NCBI GenBank assembly: GCA_019321725.1
Contig: CM033118.1
Span: 11,310,071-11,374,070, forward strand
Length of the DNA: 64,000 nt
From: Paulownia fortunei
Lineage: Eukaryota; Streptophyta; Magnoliopsida; Lamiales; Paulowniaceae
Direction: 5' to 3'
In this document: piece after piece, positions 36,125 to 47,421 of the stretch
Position numbering within the stretch: position 1 is the stretch's first letter
Layout of the letters: the number at the start of each line of letters is the position of its first letter
Program-made: the position numbers and the translations under genes
The notes under the pieces: generated by a model
Database searches by the model: none
Seen by the model: the letters and a program-made list of their open reading frames with translations, nothing else
Told to the model about the DNA's origin: nothing

Positions 36125-37425
36125 ATAGAGTTTATTATTGACTTGCAGCTGGGAACGTCTCCAATCTCAAAATCCCCGTATCGAATGGCTCCATCTGAGT
36201 TATAGGAATTGAAGATAAATTACAGGAATTGTAGAAAAAAAGTTTTATCAGACCTAGCTTTTCACCGTGGGGTGCGTCTATCCTGTTTGTACGAAAGAAG
36301 GATGGTACGATGAGACTGTACATAGACTACCGAGAATTGAATAAGTTTAAAATCAAGAATAAATACCCTTTACCTTGAATTGACGATTTATTAGATCATC
36401 TCCAAGGTACATACGATCTGGTACCATCAATTGAAAATAAAAGAAGATGACATTTCGAAGACAACATTTTGCACAAGATATGGACATTATGAATTTCTAG
36501 TGATGCCATTTGGATTAACTAACGCCCCAGCAGCTTTCATGGATCTGATGAATTGGGTATTCAAAGATTTTCTGGATAAATTTGTTATTGTATTTATCGA
36601 TGACATCCTGATTTACTCCAAAACAAAGAAGAGCACATGACACATTTGAAAATGGTGTTAGAGGTTTTAAAGGTGAAACAATTATATGCTAAATTCAAAA
36701 AATATGAATTCTGGTTGGACAGAGTGGTATTCTTGGGACATGTCATATCAGGGGCAGGAATATCAGTAGATCCAAGTAAAGTAGAAGCTATTAATAGCTG
36801 GTCACAACCTACAAATCCTTCAGAAGTATGTAGCTTTCTTGGTTTGGTTGGATACTACGTAGATTTGTAGAAGGATTTTCCAAGATTGCTTCCCCTTTAA
36901 CACAATTAACACGAAAGGATATAACATTTAAATGGACAGAGACATGTGAGCAAAGTTTCCAAGAATTAAAGAAGAGGTTGACATCAGCATCTATTCTTTC
37001 AATTCGATCAGGTACTGGAGGCTTTGTAGTTTACAGTAATGCCTTAGAGAATAGCTTGGGATGTGTACTGATGCAAAATAGGAAAGTGATTGCATATGCA
37101 TCAAGACAGCTAAAAGAATATGAAAGAAATTACCCTACACATGATTTGGAGCTTGCTGCAGTGGTATTTGCATTGAAGATATGGAGGCACTATCTATATG
37201 GGGTGCGGTGTGAAATCTATACATATCACAAGAGCTTAAAATACTTCTTCATGCAAAAAGAACTGAATATGCAAAAACGAAGGTGGTTAGAGCTGGTAAA
37301 GGATTATGACTGTGTTATCAACTACTATCTAGGTAAGGCTAATATGGTGGCAAATGCACTGAGTAGAAAATCAATACAAGGTACCGCAGCTACTCTTTCT
37401 GTTCAGAGACCAAAATTAATTGAAT
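36125..37425 (+). pseudogene. Element F reverse transcriptase and RNase H
   Basis: RT starts [10 protein letters not shown] near 36115. YRMAP lies near 36179, and the stretch 36200-36400 is frame-shifted. The block that normally carries the first catalytic Asp (SKIDL) is deleted at about 36405-36420: the sequence goes from LQGT almost directly to [15 protein letters not shown], the catalytic pair, is intact at 36593-36604, and [12 protein letters not shown] and VVFLGHVIS follow. A frameshift near 36865 breaks YYVDL. RNase H (36960-37385) is open and includes [20 protein letters not shown] and [13 protein letters not shown]. In RNase H, the conserved YTDHKSL reads YTYHKSL, losing an acidic residue. 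Confidence 0.87.
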
Positions 37426-37639
37426 TCTAGAAAATGAATGTAAAGATTGTATAGTTGGAAAAAATGGAAATAAAGTTGGCAGCCTTGACACTCCAACCGA
37501 CATTAATTGATAAAATTCAACAGGGACAATAGGGGAATGAATATTTTATCAAGGTAAAGAAGGATATTGATTTGGGGGTACCGTCTGATTTTAAAATATC
37601 CATGAATGGAGTGCGATAATTTAGGGAATGATTATATGT

Positions 37640-38926
37640 GACCATTGTGGATAACATCAGAAAAGATATTCTTATAGAGGCACATTCAACACCTTATTCA
37701 ATACATCCAGGAGCTACCAAAATGTATAGAGACTTGACAATGCATTACTGGTGGCCAGGTATGAAAAGAGATATTGCACAGTACGTGGACCAATGTTTGA
37801 CATGTCAGCAGATAAAAGCAGAACATCAAAGACCAGCAGGAACTTTGCAACCTCTGCTTATTCCAGAATGAAAATGGGAAAGAATCACTATGGACTTTAT
37901 GGCGGGTTTACCCAAAATCGTGAAAGGTCATAATTCTATTTGGGTGATTGTGGACAGATTAACTAAATCAGGTCATTTCCTTCCCATTTGTTCAACCTAT
38001 TCCATAGATCAATATGCACAGATATATATACAGAAAGTGGTTAGACTCCATAGTGTACCACTATCTATTACTTCTGACAAGGACTTGAGATTTTTGTCTA
38101 TCTTTTGGAGAAGTCTACAGAGGGCATTGGGAACGCAACTATCTTTTAGTACTGCATATCATCCTCAGACTGATGGGCAATCTGAACGAACAATATAAAC
38201 CTTAGAATATATGTTTAGAGCCTGCGTATTGGATTTCAAGGACAGTGGAGCAAGTATCTACCTTTGGTAGAATTCTCATATAACAATAGTTATCAGGATA
38301 CAATTGGGATGGCTCCTTATGAAGTACTGTATGGTAGGAAATGCAGATCTCCAGTTCACTAGGATGAAGTAGGTGAAAAGAAACTTTTAGGGCCGGACAT
38401 GATTCGGGAAATGACAGAGGCTATGTTACAAATTAAAAAAAGAATGGAAACTGCCCAGAGTCGATAGAAAAGTTATGCAGACCAAAGAAGGAGGATGCTA
38501 GAGTTTGCCATAGGAGATCAAGTATTTCTCAAGGTAGCTCCAATGAAAGGTATTATGCGATTTGGGAAGAAAGAAAAGTTGAGTTCTAGATATATTGGTC
38601 CATTTCCTATTATCGAGAGAATAAGTGATGTTGCTTACAAACTTGATCTGCCTACATCAATGCCTCAAGTACATAATGTATTCCATGTATCCATATTAAT
38701 GAAGTATGTTGCGAATCCATCCGTTCTACAAAACGAACCAGTAGAGTTGAGATCAGATTTGAGTTATGAGGAAAGACCTGTCGAGATTCTACTACGGGAG
38801 ATAAAGCAACTTAGAAATAAGAAAATCCCATTAGTTAAGGTACTGTGGAGGGACCAGTCAATGGAAGAGGCTACATGGGAAAGAGAAGATGAAATGAAAG
38901 CCAAATACCCAGAGCTTTTTCGATAA
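37640..38926 (+). pseudogene. Element F integrase with C-terminal chromodomain
   Basis: The zinc-binding region has HSTPYSIHPG (from 37682) and CLTCQQ (near 37797). The catalytic core keeps all three acidic residues: TMDFMAG (near 37890), SDKDLRF (38074) and QTDGQSERT (38168-38194), with one stop at 37869 before WERITMDF. After stops near 38198 and a frame change, the C-terminal part is open from 38495 (FAIGDQVFLKV, LSSRYIGPF, HNVFHVSIL). It ends in a chromodomain (about 38745-38926) with LWRDQSMEEATWE and the terminal PELFR, stop at 38924. The chromodomain, thought to steer integration to marked heterochromatin, identifies F as a chromovirus, most like Tekay/Del. Confidence 0.88.
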
Positions 38927-38950
38927 GCAAAAAATTCGAGGATGAAATTT

Positions 38951-38967
38951 TCATAAGGAGGGAAGGA
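38951..38967 (+). promoter_or_regulatory. Polypurine tract of element F
   Basis: TCATAAGGAGGGAAGGA, a purine run directly before LTR start TGTAATACCC. It would prime plus-strand synthesis and fixes the 3' LTR boundary. Confidence 0.8.
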
Positions 38968-39125
38968 TGTAATACCCGAGTCTCGCACCACTCACCTGAC
39001 CAATATAGTTCATGCATTTTATGTTACGTATGTGTCATTTGTATTTTAATTGATATTTCATAACGCACTATATTTTATGTGGCATCTTTAATAATTAAAC
39101 TTTTGAAGTTGTCATCCGATATTAG
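38968..39125 (+). mobile_element. First 158 bases of the F 3' LTR
   Basis: Matches 28824-28985 closely, then stops abruptly after GATATTAGTTG. From 39126 the sequence is the minus-strand RT of another element (B'). The remaining 2.3 kb of the LTR are missing, and no target duplication can be seen. Confidence 0.85.
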
Positions 39126-40960
39126 TTGTAGGGGCATTGGTTAAATCGAAAGGCATCACCAAAAATTCGTAATGTCCATACCTTGTTTGGAATGCAGTCT
39201 TTTATCTATCTTCTTCCTTGATCTTCAATTGATGATACCCAGAGCATAAATCAATCTTAGAAAATACAGATGTTCCCTGCAATTGATCAAATAAATCATC
39301 TATTCTTAGAAGTGGATACTTACTCTTAACTGTTACTTTATTCAACTCTCTATAATTAATATACCATCCTTCTTTTTCATGAACAACACTGGAGCTCCCC
39401 AAGGAGAATAACTAGGGTGAATAACACCATTATCAAGCAATTCTTGCAATTGAACTTTTAACTCTTTCAACTCTGTTGGTGCCATTCGGTATGGTGCTTT
39501 ACAAATAGGGGTAGTCCCTGGTATAACATCAATCACAAATTCAATCTCTTGATCTGGTGATAGTTCGGGTAAATCATGGAAATACCTCAAGAAATTCTTG
39601 AACCACTCTACATTTTTGGGCTTCAATTGTGGTTCGACTGAAGTATCTAGAATAATTGCCAAATATCCAACACAACCTTTATTCAATATTTTTTGAGCTT
39701 TCAAAGTAGTTATATTGGTAAGGACCATAAGAATGAGGTACTGGTAAAACAAACTATTCTTCCCCAGGTAGCTGAAAAATTTGGCATCGGTAAAACAACT
39801 AGATCCGCATAGAGTGTCCTATCATTAATCTGAATAGAACAGGCCTTTAACATTTGGTTGGAATCCATTTCTTCCCTGGATGGAACTGTCACACTGTACT
39901 TTACTTTTAAAAAATTTGGTGTAATATCCAATTTTCTCACAATTGCATGGGATGCAAATGAATACGTAGATCCTAAATCTATCAATGCAATTGTAGGTAT
40001 CCCAAAAATTAAATGCATTAGCTTGTTCTTGTGTCATTGCATATACTCTCCCCTAAACTCTCCCTTGCATTGTTGGGTAATCCTTTGCTATATGTCCAGG
40101 CTTTTTACACTTGAAGCAATGAGTAGTACCACTAAAGCATTTCCAAAATCATTCTTCCCATACTTAGCACATTTAGGCCTTTCAACTATAGTAGAAGTCT
40201 GCCCAACTCTAGGACGCTTTTCATTCTCTTGGTTTGATTTTTGCTCTCCTTTCTTCCATTGGTTTAGATTTCTGGGAGTATTCCACTTTCTTCTTTCGTT
40301 GATGAAAATTTTCAATCTCTTTCTCATCTAAGTCAGCCATCAAAGCCTTGTCCACCTGCTCCCTAAACTCAGTTGCTGAAGATATTCTCACATCTTTTCT
40401 ATTTTATGGATTAAGGCTCCTCAAGAAATGATCCATCTTCTCATTGCTGTCTCTGGTGATGTAGCACATACTTGCAACCCTCTACAAATTTTCACACATT
40501 GTTTTAACTCTAGAAATTCTTTTACTTTAAGTGACCTAGCATCCCTAGTAAAATACTTATCATAAAAGATTGTTTTAAACCTCTCCCAAGTTAGCTCTTC
40601 CATATTTACTGCAAGGTTAGGTCCTTCCACCAAGTTCTAACATCCTTTTTCAATAAGAAAATTCCATAGAGTACCTTCTCAGCATCTTCAATTTGCATGT
40701 AGTCAAAGATAGTGTCTAATGGTTTCACCATTCCTTTGCAACCATGAGATCAGACCCACCATTAAAATCAACAAATTATATCTTTCTAAATTTCTCATAT
40801 ACAGCTTGTGAAGTATCCTGTTGAGCTTGTGGTGGAGGAAGTCGCTAATTCTGTTCTTGATTTCTTTGTTGCATATCTAGCAATTGTTGTATCTGTTCAC
40901 ACATATATGCCAGAACCTGATCCAGCCTTGGTCAATGTGGATTGGTCCAATAGAAACAAT
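39126..40960 (-). pseudogene. Chromovirus B': gag-protease-RT fragment
   Basis: Inverted coding fragment related to B and C, cut at both ends. On the minus strand gag runs from about 40960 to 40060: QQLLDMQQRN (near 40870), [20 protein letters not shown] (from 40592), and one CCHC finger CFKCKKPGHIAKDY (near 40120) whose last Cys is Tyr. Protease follows (40018-39720) with IDLGSTYSFAS, that is DLG instead of D-S/T-G. RT runs 39600-39126: [29 protein letters not shown], then [15 protein letters not shown] with its first Asp present. It stops right after PFDLTNAP at 39126, before the FIDD block. The frame has several breaks, and the reading between protease and RT skips about 100 bases. Confidence 0.85.
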
Positions 40961-42733
40961 GGTCGAAAAAAAAATTGCTTTTCACTCTCAATCTGTGATA
41001 CTTATTGTTAATGGTTTTATCTAATAGTATGTGTTTTTTTTGTTTGTTGTTTCAGCTTTATTTTTTTTAGCCATACTTCAGGTGATATCTTTCAAACTCT
41101 ACTTTTCTATTTATTTTTTACATTGGGGACAATGTCTCGATTAGGTTTGGGGGAGGGATAGTTGATATCATGACTTCTGTGTTCAATGTGTGTTTTTTCT
41201 AATTAAAAAAAATCAAGCGTGTTTTCTAGTGGGTCCGTTGAAATCATGAAAAATGGTGGCGGAGTAAAGGGTAATTGTAACACTCTTGAGACGCATCCCT
41301 ATTTTTTGCATAACATGGCAAGTTTGTAAAGTTTTTAACAAATATTTGTGAATTACCAATTGTTTTTACTTTTTTTAAGTCGTAGAGGTTCTTCCAACTT
41401 CATTGATTAAAATTAAGCATGAATAATATGATTTGATTGATGATGGGTATTGTTTGGGACTTTGATGTTGTTATTTGATTAATATATTTTTGCGATAATT
41501 GTACTCAAATTTCGTTTTGTATAAATAGTTATGCTATTTAGTGTGAAGACAATCATGTCAAAATAGATAGTTTTTATGTCATTTCTCTATTCATCACTTG
41601 AATCTTCAACATGTAGTAGGGGTTGAGTATTAGAACTTTTACTTTTGGTCTGTCGAGGCGAACGACTGATAGTGCACCACTAGAAAAATGATTAAGATAT
41701 TAGGCTTTCTAGCACCATTGTCAAATCAGCTTGTTCCCCATATAATGTTTCAAGAGAACACCCCCCTAGTAAACCACTTTGAACCTTTCAATAAATAATT
41801 TTTTTGTGTAACTATATCTTTTTACCTAGCCTAGATACACTATTATCCAACCCTTGTTCTAAAAATGATTGGAGTTTAAGAGACATTTAATTGACAGCGA
41901 GAACTTACAAAAGAAATTCAGGTTGGAATATAAGATAGGTGTGGGGGACTTTCTTTTTTTTTAAAAAAAAGAAAAAAATAGAAAAATAAAAAAAAAGAAA
42001 GAAAAAAAAATTGTAAAGTGCTACGAGTTGCAACTAAAAATGACATGTTGCAAGATGAATAAGAAGGGTCCAATTCAATAACAATAGACCCCAATGTTGA
42101 AATTTATGGAGTTTGAGAATTCTTCATCGATAAATTCTATGTCTCTAATTCCATGAAGTTTTTAGAACCTTTGTTGCATTTTATCCTTTTATTTCTTAGC
42201 TACATCACTACCCTTTGGCCCCATTACAACATTTGTTGAAGACCTTTTGATTTCGTGTGGTACCTTCAGTATAGTGGAGATTTGCACCAAATGAAGAGCC
42301 TATGATGTTTAACTTTTTGTTAGAAATGGGGTGATGATTTTTGTAAGGTTTTATGAAAATTTACTTATTTGAAGCATGCATAGTTTCATCACTATTGACA
42401 TTAAATATCCACACACACACTTGAGTATGCTTATTGTAGAAATGTATTGACTTTTGAATGACTAAGAGTTAAACTCAACACTTGTTTGATTTTATTTCCA
42501 TATTACTTTGTTGTTTCATGAGAATAAAAGTTGAAAGATAGTTATTGTAGGAGTTTATGGGTATCACTACTAGAAACCTTCACGAGACTATAACTCATCC
42601 TCTATGGGCCACCTAGGGATTTAAAGGCTTGTTGCATATGTTAAATGCAATCGTGATTTCCTATGAAAGTGGATTAGTTTATGTTTGTTTTAGGCTTACT
42701 CGAGGACAAGCAAGGGTTAAGTGTGGGGGAATT
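40961..42733 (+). mobile_element. 3' noncoding region of Athila-like element A' with PPT
   Basis: Begins where B' gag stops. TTACATTGGGGACAATGTCTCG at about 41110 parallels 20387 of element A, and 41360-42250 parallels 20516-21409. 42250-42720 parallels the inverted D region. It ends in the purine tract AAGTGTGGGGGAA (42719-42731) before LTR start TGATAAGTGC. This is the standard 3' untranslated region of that clade; A' has no pol here. A 41-kb A-rich run (41950-42010) is low complexity. Confidence 0.75.
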
Positions 42734-43670
42734 TGATAAGTGCATATTTTGATATATTTTTTAATTAAATCGTTTATACTTTTCTTGCTTTATTCTTATA
42801 AATATTATTATTTTAATAATGTTTTGTGTTAAGGAATACATGGAAGTATGTTTCCAGACTTGTGCAGTTTTTGTAAATTAAGCATAACATCATGATCAAA
42901 AGCCCTATGGACCTAAAGCTTATTTCATTTGAAAGCCAATAGATAGAGGTACAATTTTCTATTGGAAGCTGAGCCCAATTTAGTTTTGATTATAGCAGAA
43001 ATTTGTTCAAGTAGTTGCACAAAATGGATCACCAAAATTCAGATCAGAGTTCAGCCTAGTATTGACTTATTTTACCAATTGGGTTATATCTCTTGAGCCC
43101 AAATTTATTGGGCTGAAATTCGGATATGTTATACACAAGAGGTAATAAACAAGTTTACTGAAGATAAGATGGTGTAAAAATATGTCAAAATGGTAAAACC
43201 ATAGGCTACAAGTTGTTGTTGTTGTTAAAGGACGACTCTTGGACATAACTCGATAATTTGACCATATCTCTTTCATCCGACCACCAAATTTGACAAATAA
43301 TATATGAAAATATATCCTTGCCGAAAGATCTACAATTTTTATTCTTTATGCATCTGACCAAATAATGCAATTCAATTCAGTGGGTAAGAACTTGGTGTAA
43401 CAACTTACCTACTCTTGGCAACTAGCGTACCACTTGATTAACCCCTCCATTATTTGTTTGGCCTCTAGCTTATTCCAAGTACTATAAATAGACTATGTAT
43501 TAAGCTTATAAGAGAAGGGGGGTAGATGGTTTCTTTAGGCTAAGTTTTCTAGTTTGTATGTTTTCTAGTATTGTAAGTTTTCTAGTAGTAATAGAAATCC
43601 ATTCTCTAGTTTCTCTTATATTCTTACTTTTTGCTACTTTTATTATGTCTTTCTAAATTTCATTTTATTG
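42734..43670 (+). mobile_element. Athila-like LTR A'
   Basis: Begins TGATAAGTGCATATTTTGA at 42734, directly after the PPT. Shared with A'' (46822-47421) are TTGTGCAGTTTTTG, CATGATCAAAAGC, CCGAAAGATCTACAA, CAACTCTTGGCAACTAGC-like and the promoter block near 43480. The end is uncertain: about 43670, where a GC-rich block begins and copia K5 sequence takes over. Hence it is truncated. Confidence 0.7.
43483..43490 (+). promoter_or_regulatory. Candidate TATA box of LTR A'
   Basis: TATAAATA in the context CTATAAATAG, conserved with its flanks in the second LTR copy at 47336. Downstream TTCTTTAGGCTAAGTTTTCTAGT is also conserved. Placement fits an LTR U3/R promoter; transcription is inferred, not shown. 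Confidence 0.5.
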
Positions 43671-44200
43671 AGGAAAAAGGGTGAACCTCTTGATGGAGAA
43701 GAGAAATGGTTATAAAGCGGTAGGTGCACGTGTCTGGGTGTGCGCAGTAGTGCACATGCGCGACACTCACCCCATGCCACTGCATGTGCATAGCCTCCTG
43801 CCCGTCGCCCACCTGCAAGCATCTGCGTGTGCAGCCTTTGGCAGTACGTGCATGCAGACAGCTCTTCCTGCACACATGGCACCCCAACCGCACCCCATTC
43901 CACCCACAATCCATCTGAGATGTTACCCCGGCTGCTCTCCAACATGGGCAAGCCGTGTGTATAGAAGAATGCCTATTAGGCTCAGCTAGTGGGGAAAGTT
44001 CCTACCCTTGACAGCACAGCGGTATTGCGGTGGCAATGGCAACGGCGGTTGTGTGGCAACAATCCAAATATTTTATTTTAAATAATTTATAATAAAATAA
44101 TATACATACTTCCCAAATAATAAAAACATAACATCATGCATAATTTAATAATTAAGCAGGCATAAACATACCAAAACACTTAAAATAAAGGCAAAATTGG
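43671..44200 (-). other. Probable leader of copia K5, with GC-rich block
   Basis: Lies downstream (on the minus strand) of the K5 PBS. 43690-43990 is GC-rich with many GTGCAC, GCATGC and CACATGCGC words. Overlapping open frames exist on both strands of it (43643-43951 minus, 43681-43989 plus), which reflects the low stop-codon density of GC-rich DNA; neither has a recognisable domain. Similar in place and composition to 6241-6460 beside K1. Confidence 0.45.
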
Positions 44201-44212
44201 GCTTTGATACCA
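44201..44212 (-). promoter_or_regulatory. Primer-binding site of copia K5
   Basis: On the minus strand TGGTATCAAAGC, three bases (AAG) after the LTR end CCCA; matches the initiator-Met tRNA type PBS at 11 of 12 positions. It defines 44216 as the 3' edge of the K5 5' LTR. Confidence 0.82.
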
Positions 44213-44215
44213 CTT

Positions 44216-46015
44216 TGGGTTCGCTATTCTGCGAGGTGACGCAACGAAAAAATAAATTTTATAAATAAGCATACTTAAATATACTTAAGCACGCACCCAG
44301 GATTTGCAGTGATTTTAATGATCGCGCATTAATGTGAAGTGTAAAAGTAAATAAAATAATTACATAAGTTTTGGTTTTAGTTTAATAATACCTTACTAGC
44401 ACTCCGGCTATAATAGGGATTTGTGGCAATCGATGGTCGGTCTTATTTTTTCCAAATGAATGCAAGAGGTCCAAATGTACCTCCTCTAAAGAAAAGTCCA
44501 CACAATAGACAAGAACTATCGAATCACTATTGTGCTAGTAATAGTGATTCATTTTCTTAAACCAAAATAATGGAGCATTATAGAAAACGCTAATTCTTAA
44601 TCCAACCAATGGAAATAAGAATTGTGTTGATAGAGTAATCAAGAACAATTTCTTGATTGTTCTAGGAAGAAGACTAGAAGATGGAGAGAGTGAAAAAAAG
44701 GAAGAAGAAACTTTTTCTTTAATCTCTTTCTTATGGCCGATTTTTCAAAATCCTATATCTATTTTGAAGGAGGCCAAGAAGTAGTCAAAATTCATAATCC
44801 AAAACTTCCTCCTCCAAAATAGGCAGTGGCCAATTTCAGCACATCTGCTATGTGCAAAAATCAGCCACTATGGTAATGTTGGTTGAGGATTTTTGGATAT
44901 TTACAAAAAGGTCCTCCATCTTTTATTCTTCCAAATGCTTGAGGGGCCTTTACAAATGGGCTATGAATTAAATTTTTAGTCTTGGACTTTTATTTCAACT
45001 AATAAGTCCATCAATGAATTCTCAATTAATTGATTAGTCCCAAATTCACTAAATTGATCAAATCAATTAATTTCATCATACCCAATTAAATAATCTAATT
45101 TTTTAATTGGCTAGATTAATTTAACAACTAAATTAATTTAGTCTTTAATGAATGAATTAATCCTATCAATTAATTATTTCACTCCATTAAGTTTTCTAAT
45201 CAAATTAAGTTTGATTAAATAATTTAATTACTTAATTGAATATTTAATTCAAATATTGAATTAAATTAAAGTTATAATTAATTAATCCTTATTAATTAAT
45301 TGGATCACTTTACGATGTAAGAAATGGTTCCCTCCATTATAGGTTCACAACTAAGCTAGTAGTCGGCTTGCAATACTTGCAATTTAAGAATAATAATTAT
45401 TTCGATAAATTAATTCAATTAATTAATCTGTTTGGAATTAACTCCTTAATTCCAAGAATCTCACTATCCATGAAAACATCTAGCAAGTAATCATGGCAAA
45501 CTAGTCTTATGTGAAATAGCAAGTAAACCTATTTCTGTTGTGAGTGTCATACACGTACGGTCCCTCCATTATCTAATTTCTCGATTGAATCCAGGATATG
45601 GATTATGAGTCAAAACCCTGATTGAATCTATAACTATGATTCCATTTCAAGTTCCAATGACACTTGATGAATTAATATTCATCTTGCCTTGGCCGAAGTC
45701 ATTCAATCATGAACTATGAAAATATATGAGATTTACTTGTCATTGACAAGTGATGGATTCTATGTTGGCCACTCATAAACCTCCATGCACACAAGTGCAA
45801 CATCCAACATACCCTCTTTGTGATTGTCAAACAATCAGAAGATATATCAAAATATTATAGGGTATACACAAGGCTACCATGGTGCCTCAAGTCAAAGGAC
45901 TAGTTGTGTACTATCACAATGATGGAAATTCTTATTTTGATGGGCAAAGCCTCCAATTAAGAAATTTCTTATGGGCTTGTTCAATGTACTTATTATTTAA
46001 CAAGTACCAGCATGT
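44216..46015 (-). mobile_element. Copia 5' LTR K5, first ~360 bases missing
   Basis: The reverse complement ends GCGAACCCA at 44216, as in K4, and carries the same blocks: CTTACTAGCACTCCGGCTATAAT (44390-44413), a variegated AT tract 44990-45300, and the CACTTGTCAATGAC/GATGGATTC block near 45740. About 1.8 kb is present. At about 46015 it meets K6 head to head, having lost the LTR start. The PBS shows this was a 5' LTR, unlike K4. Confidence 0.75.
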
Positions 46016-46023
46016 TAGAGTAG

Positions 46024-46820
46024 TGTCTGGCGCGCCAATTAGATTGGACGTCTTTGATACTTTTATATTTATAAAAATAATCTTTTTCAAATCATAATAA
46101 TAAAATAGGCAAATTTCTTTATATTTAATTGCTATAGTAATTAGATAAAGTCCCTACACCAAACTTAGCTATGGGGCACGGTCGCACATTTGATTATGAA
46201 CATAGGATATCCTTCTTTAGCTTTGGTCTTAAATTAGTTCCGAATCGAGGGCTTTATGAGATGAGACATCGAATAGCTCAATAGACTCATGTATACAATG
46301 CATGCTCACATGAGGAAAATATCTCGCTCCATGAACATTGGCGTAATTATGCTACTGCATGTATGCGGGTGCTTATAATAGAACAAGTAATTTTTAATTA
46401 GAAATATTTTTTGTCAAAATAAGAATTTTCACGTTACGATAGTACATGATTAGTCATTGGATTTAAGGCACCATAGTAGTTTTGTGCATGTTGTATTATA
46501 GTTTGATATATCTTCTAATTATCTGATAATCATAAAAGGGGCACGTTGGATGTCGCATTGACATGTATGGAGGTTGATGTGTTGTCAACAAAGGATCCGT
46601 CACTTATCAGACAGAACAAGTAAATCTCCTATATTTCATGGTTCATGACTCAAAAGTCTTTGGCCAAGACAGGATGAATGTTAAATAAGGTTTTCTAACA
46701 ATTCATCATGAGTTATTAAAAGTTGAAATAGAATCACAATTATTGAGTTAATTAGGGTTTTTACTATTAATCCATACCTTACACTTAATCAGGAGATTAG
46801 ATAATGAAAAGACCTTACGT
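46024..46820 (+). mobile_element. Copia LTR K6, 5' ~800 bases
   Basis: Begins near GGCGCGCCAATTAGATTGG at 46030, equivalent to GCCTAACGCACCAATTAGATTGAG of K4 (13273-13296), and runs to 46820, where LTR A'' starts. It retains GGTCTTAAATTAGTTCCG (46225) and GGCACCATAGTAG (46466). It is the inverted partner of part of K5. Confidence 0.72.
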
Positions 46821-46821
46821 G

Positions 46822-47421
46822 TGATAAGTGCATATTTTGACATATTTTTGTATCAAATCCTTTATACTTGTCTTACTTTATTCTTGTTAATATTATTATT
46901 TTATTAATATTTTATGTTAGGAAATCAATGAATATAAAAAGATCAAAAGAAGCATGTTTCCATACTTGTGCAGTTTTTGCATTTTAAGCATAATTTCATG
47001 ATCAAAAGCTCTATGGATCTGAACATGGTAAAAACATAGGCTGCAAGTTGTTGCTGCCATTAAAGGATGATTTTTGGACATGATTATGTAATTTAACCAT
47101 ACTTTCTTCATTCGATAGCCAAATTTGACAAATGATATATGAAATATATCAGCACCGAAAGATCTACAACTTTTGTTCTTTACTCATCATCAAAATCTAG
47201 ATGTATCTAACTTAAAACTAAAATTTAATTTAGTAGGTAAGGACTTGATGTAACAACTTACCAACTCTTGGCAACTAGCATACCACTTGATTAACCCCTC
47301 CAATGTTTGTTTGTTTTCTAGCTTACTCCAAATACTATAAATAGGCCATGTATTAAGCTTGTAAGAGAAAGGGGTAGAGGGTTTCTTTAGGCTAAGTTTT
47401 CTAGTATGTATGTTTTCTAGT
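46822..47421 (+). mobile_element. Athila-like LTR A'' (truncated, internally deleted)
   Basis: Starts TGATAAGTGCATATTTTGAC at 46822. Parallel to A' but lacking about 330 bases corresponding to 42910-43190, and stops after TTTTCTAGTA at 47421, where the B RNase H fragment begins. It contains the same TATAAATA (47336-47343) in CTATAAATAG. A' and A'' are in the same orientation, 4.1 kb apart, with copia K5/K6 between. Confidence 0.7.

Noticed and set aside
39858..40331. 157-codon plus-strand frame
   Set aside because: Antisense shadow of the B' gag-protease coding strand, whose motifs are clear on the minus strand.
43643..43989. Overlapping 102-codon frames on both strands
   Set aside because: GC-rich local sequence lowers stop frequency on all frames; no domain, and the two strands cannot both code. 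It lies in a retroelement leader.
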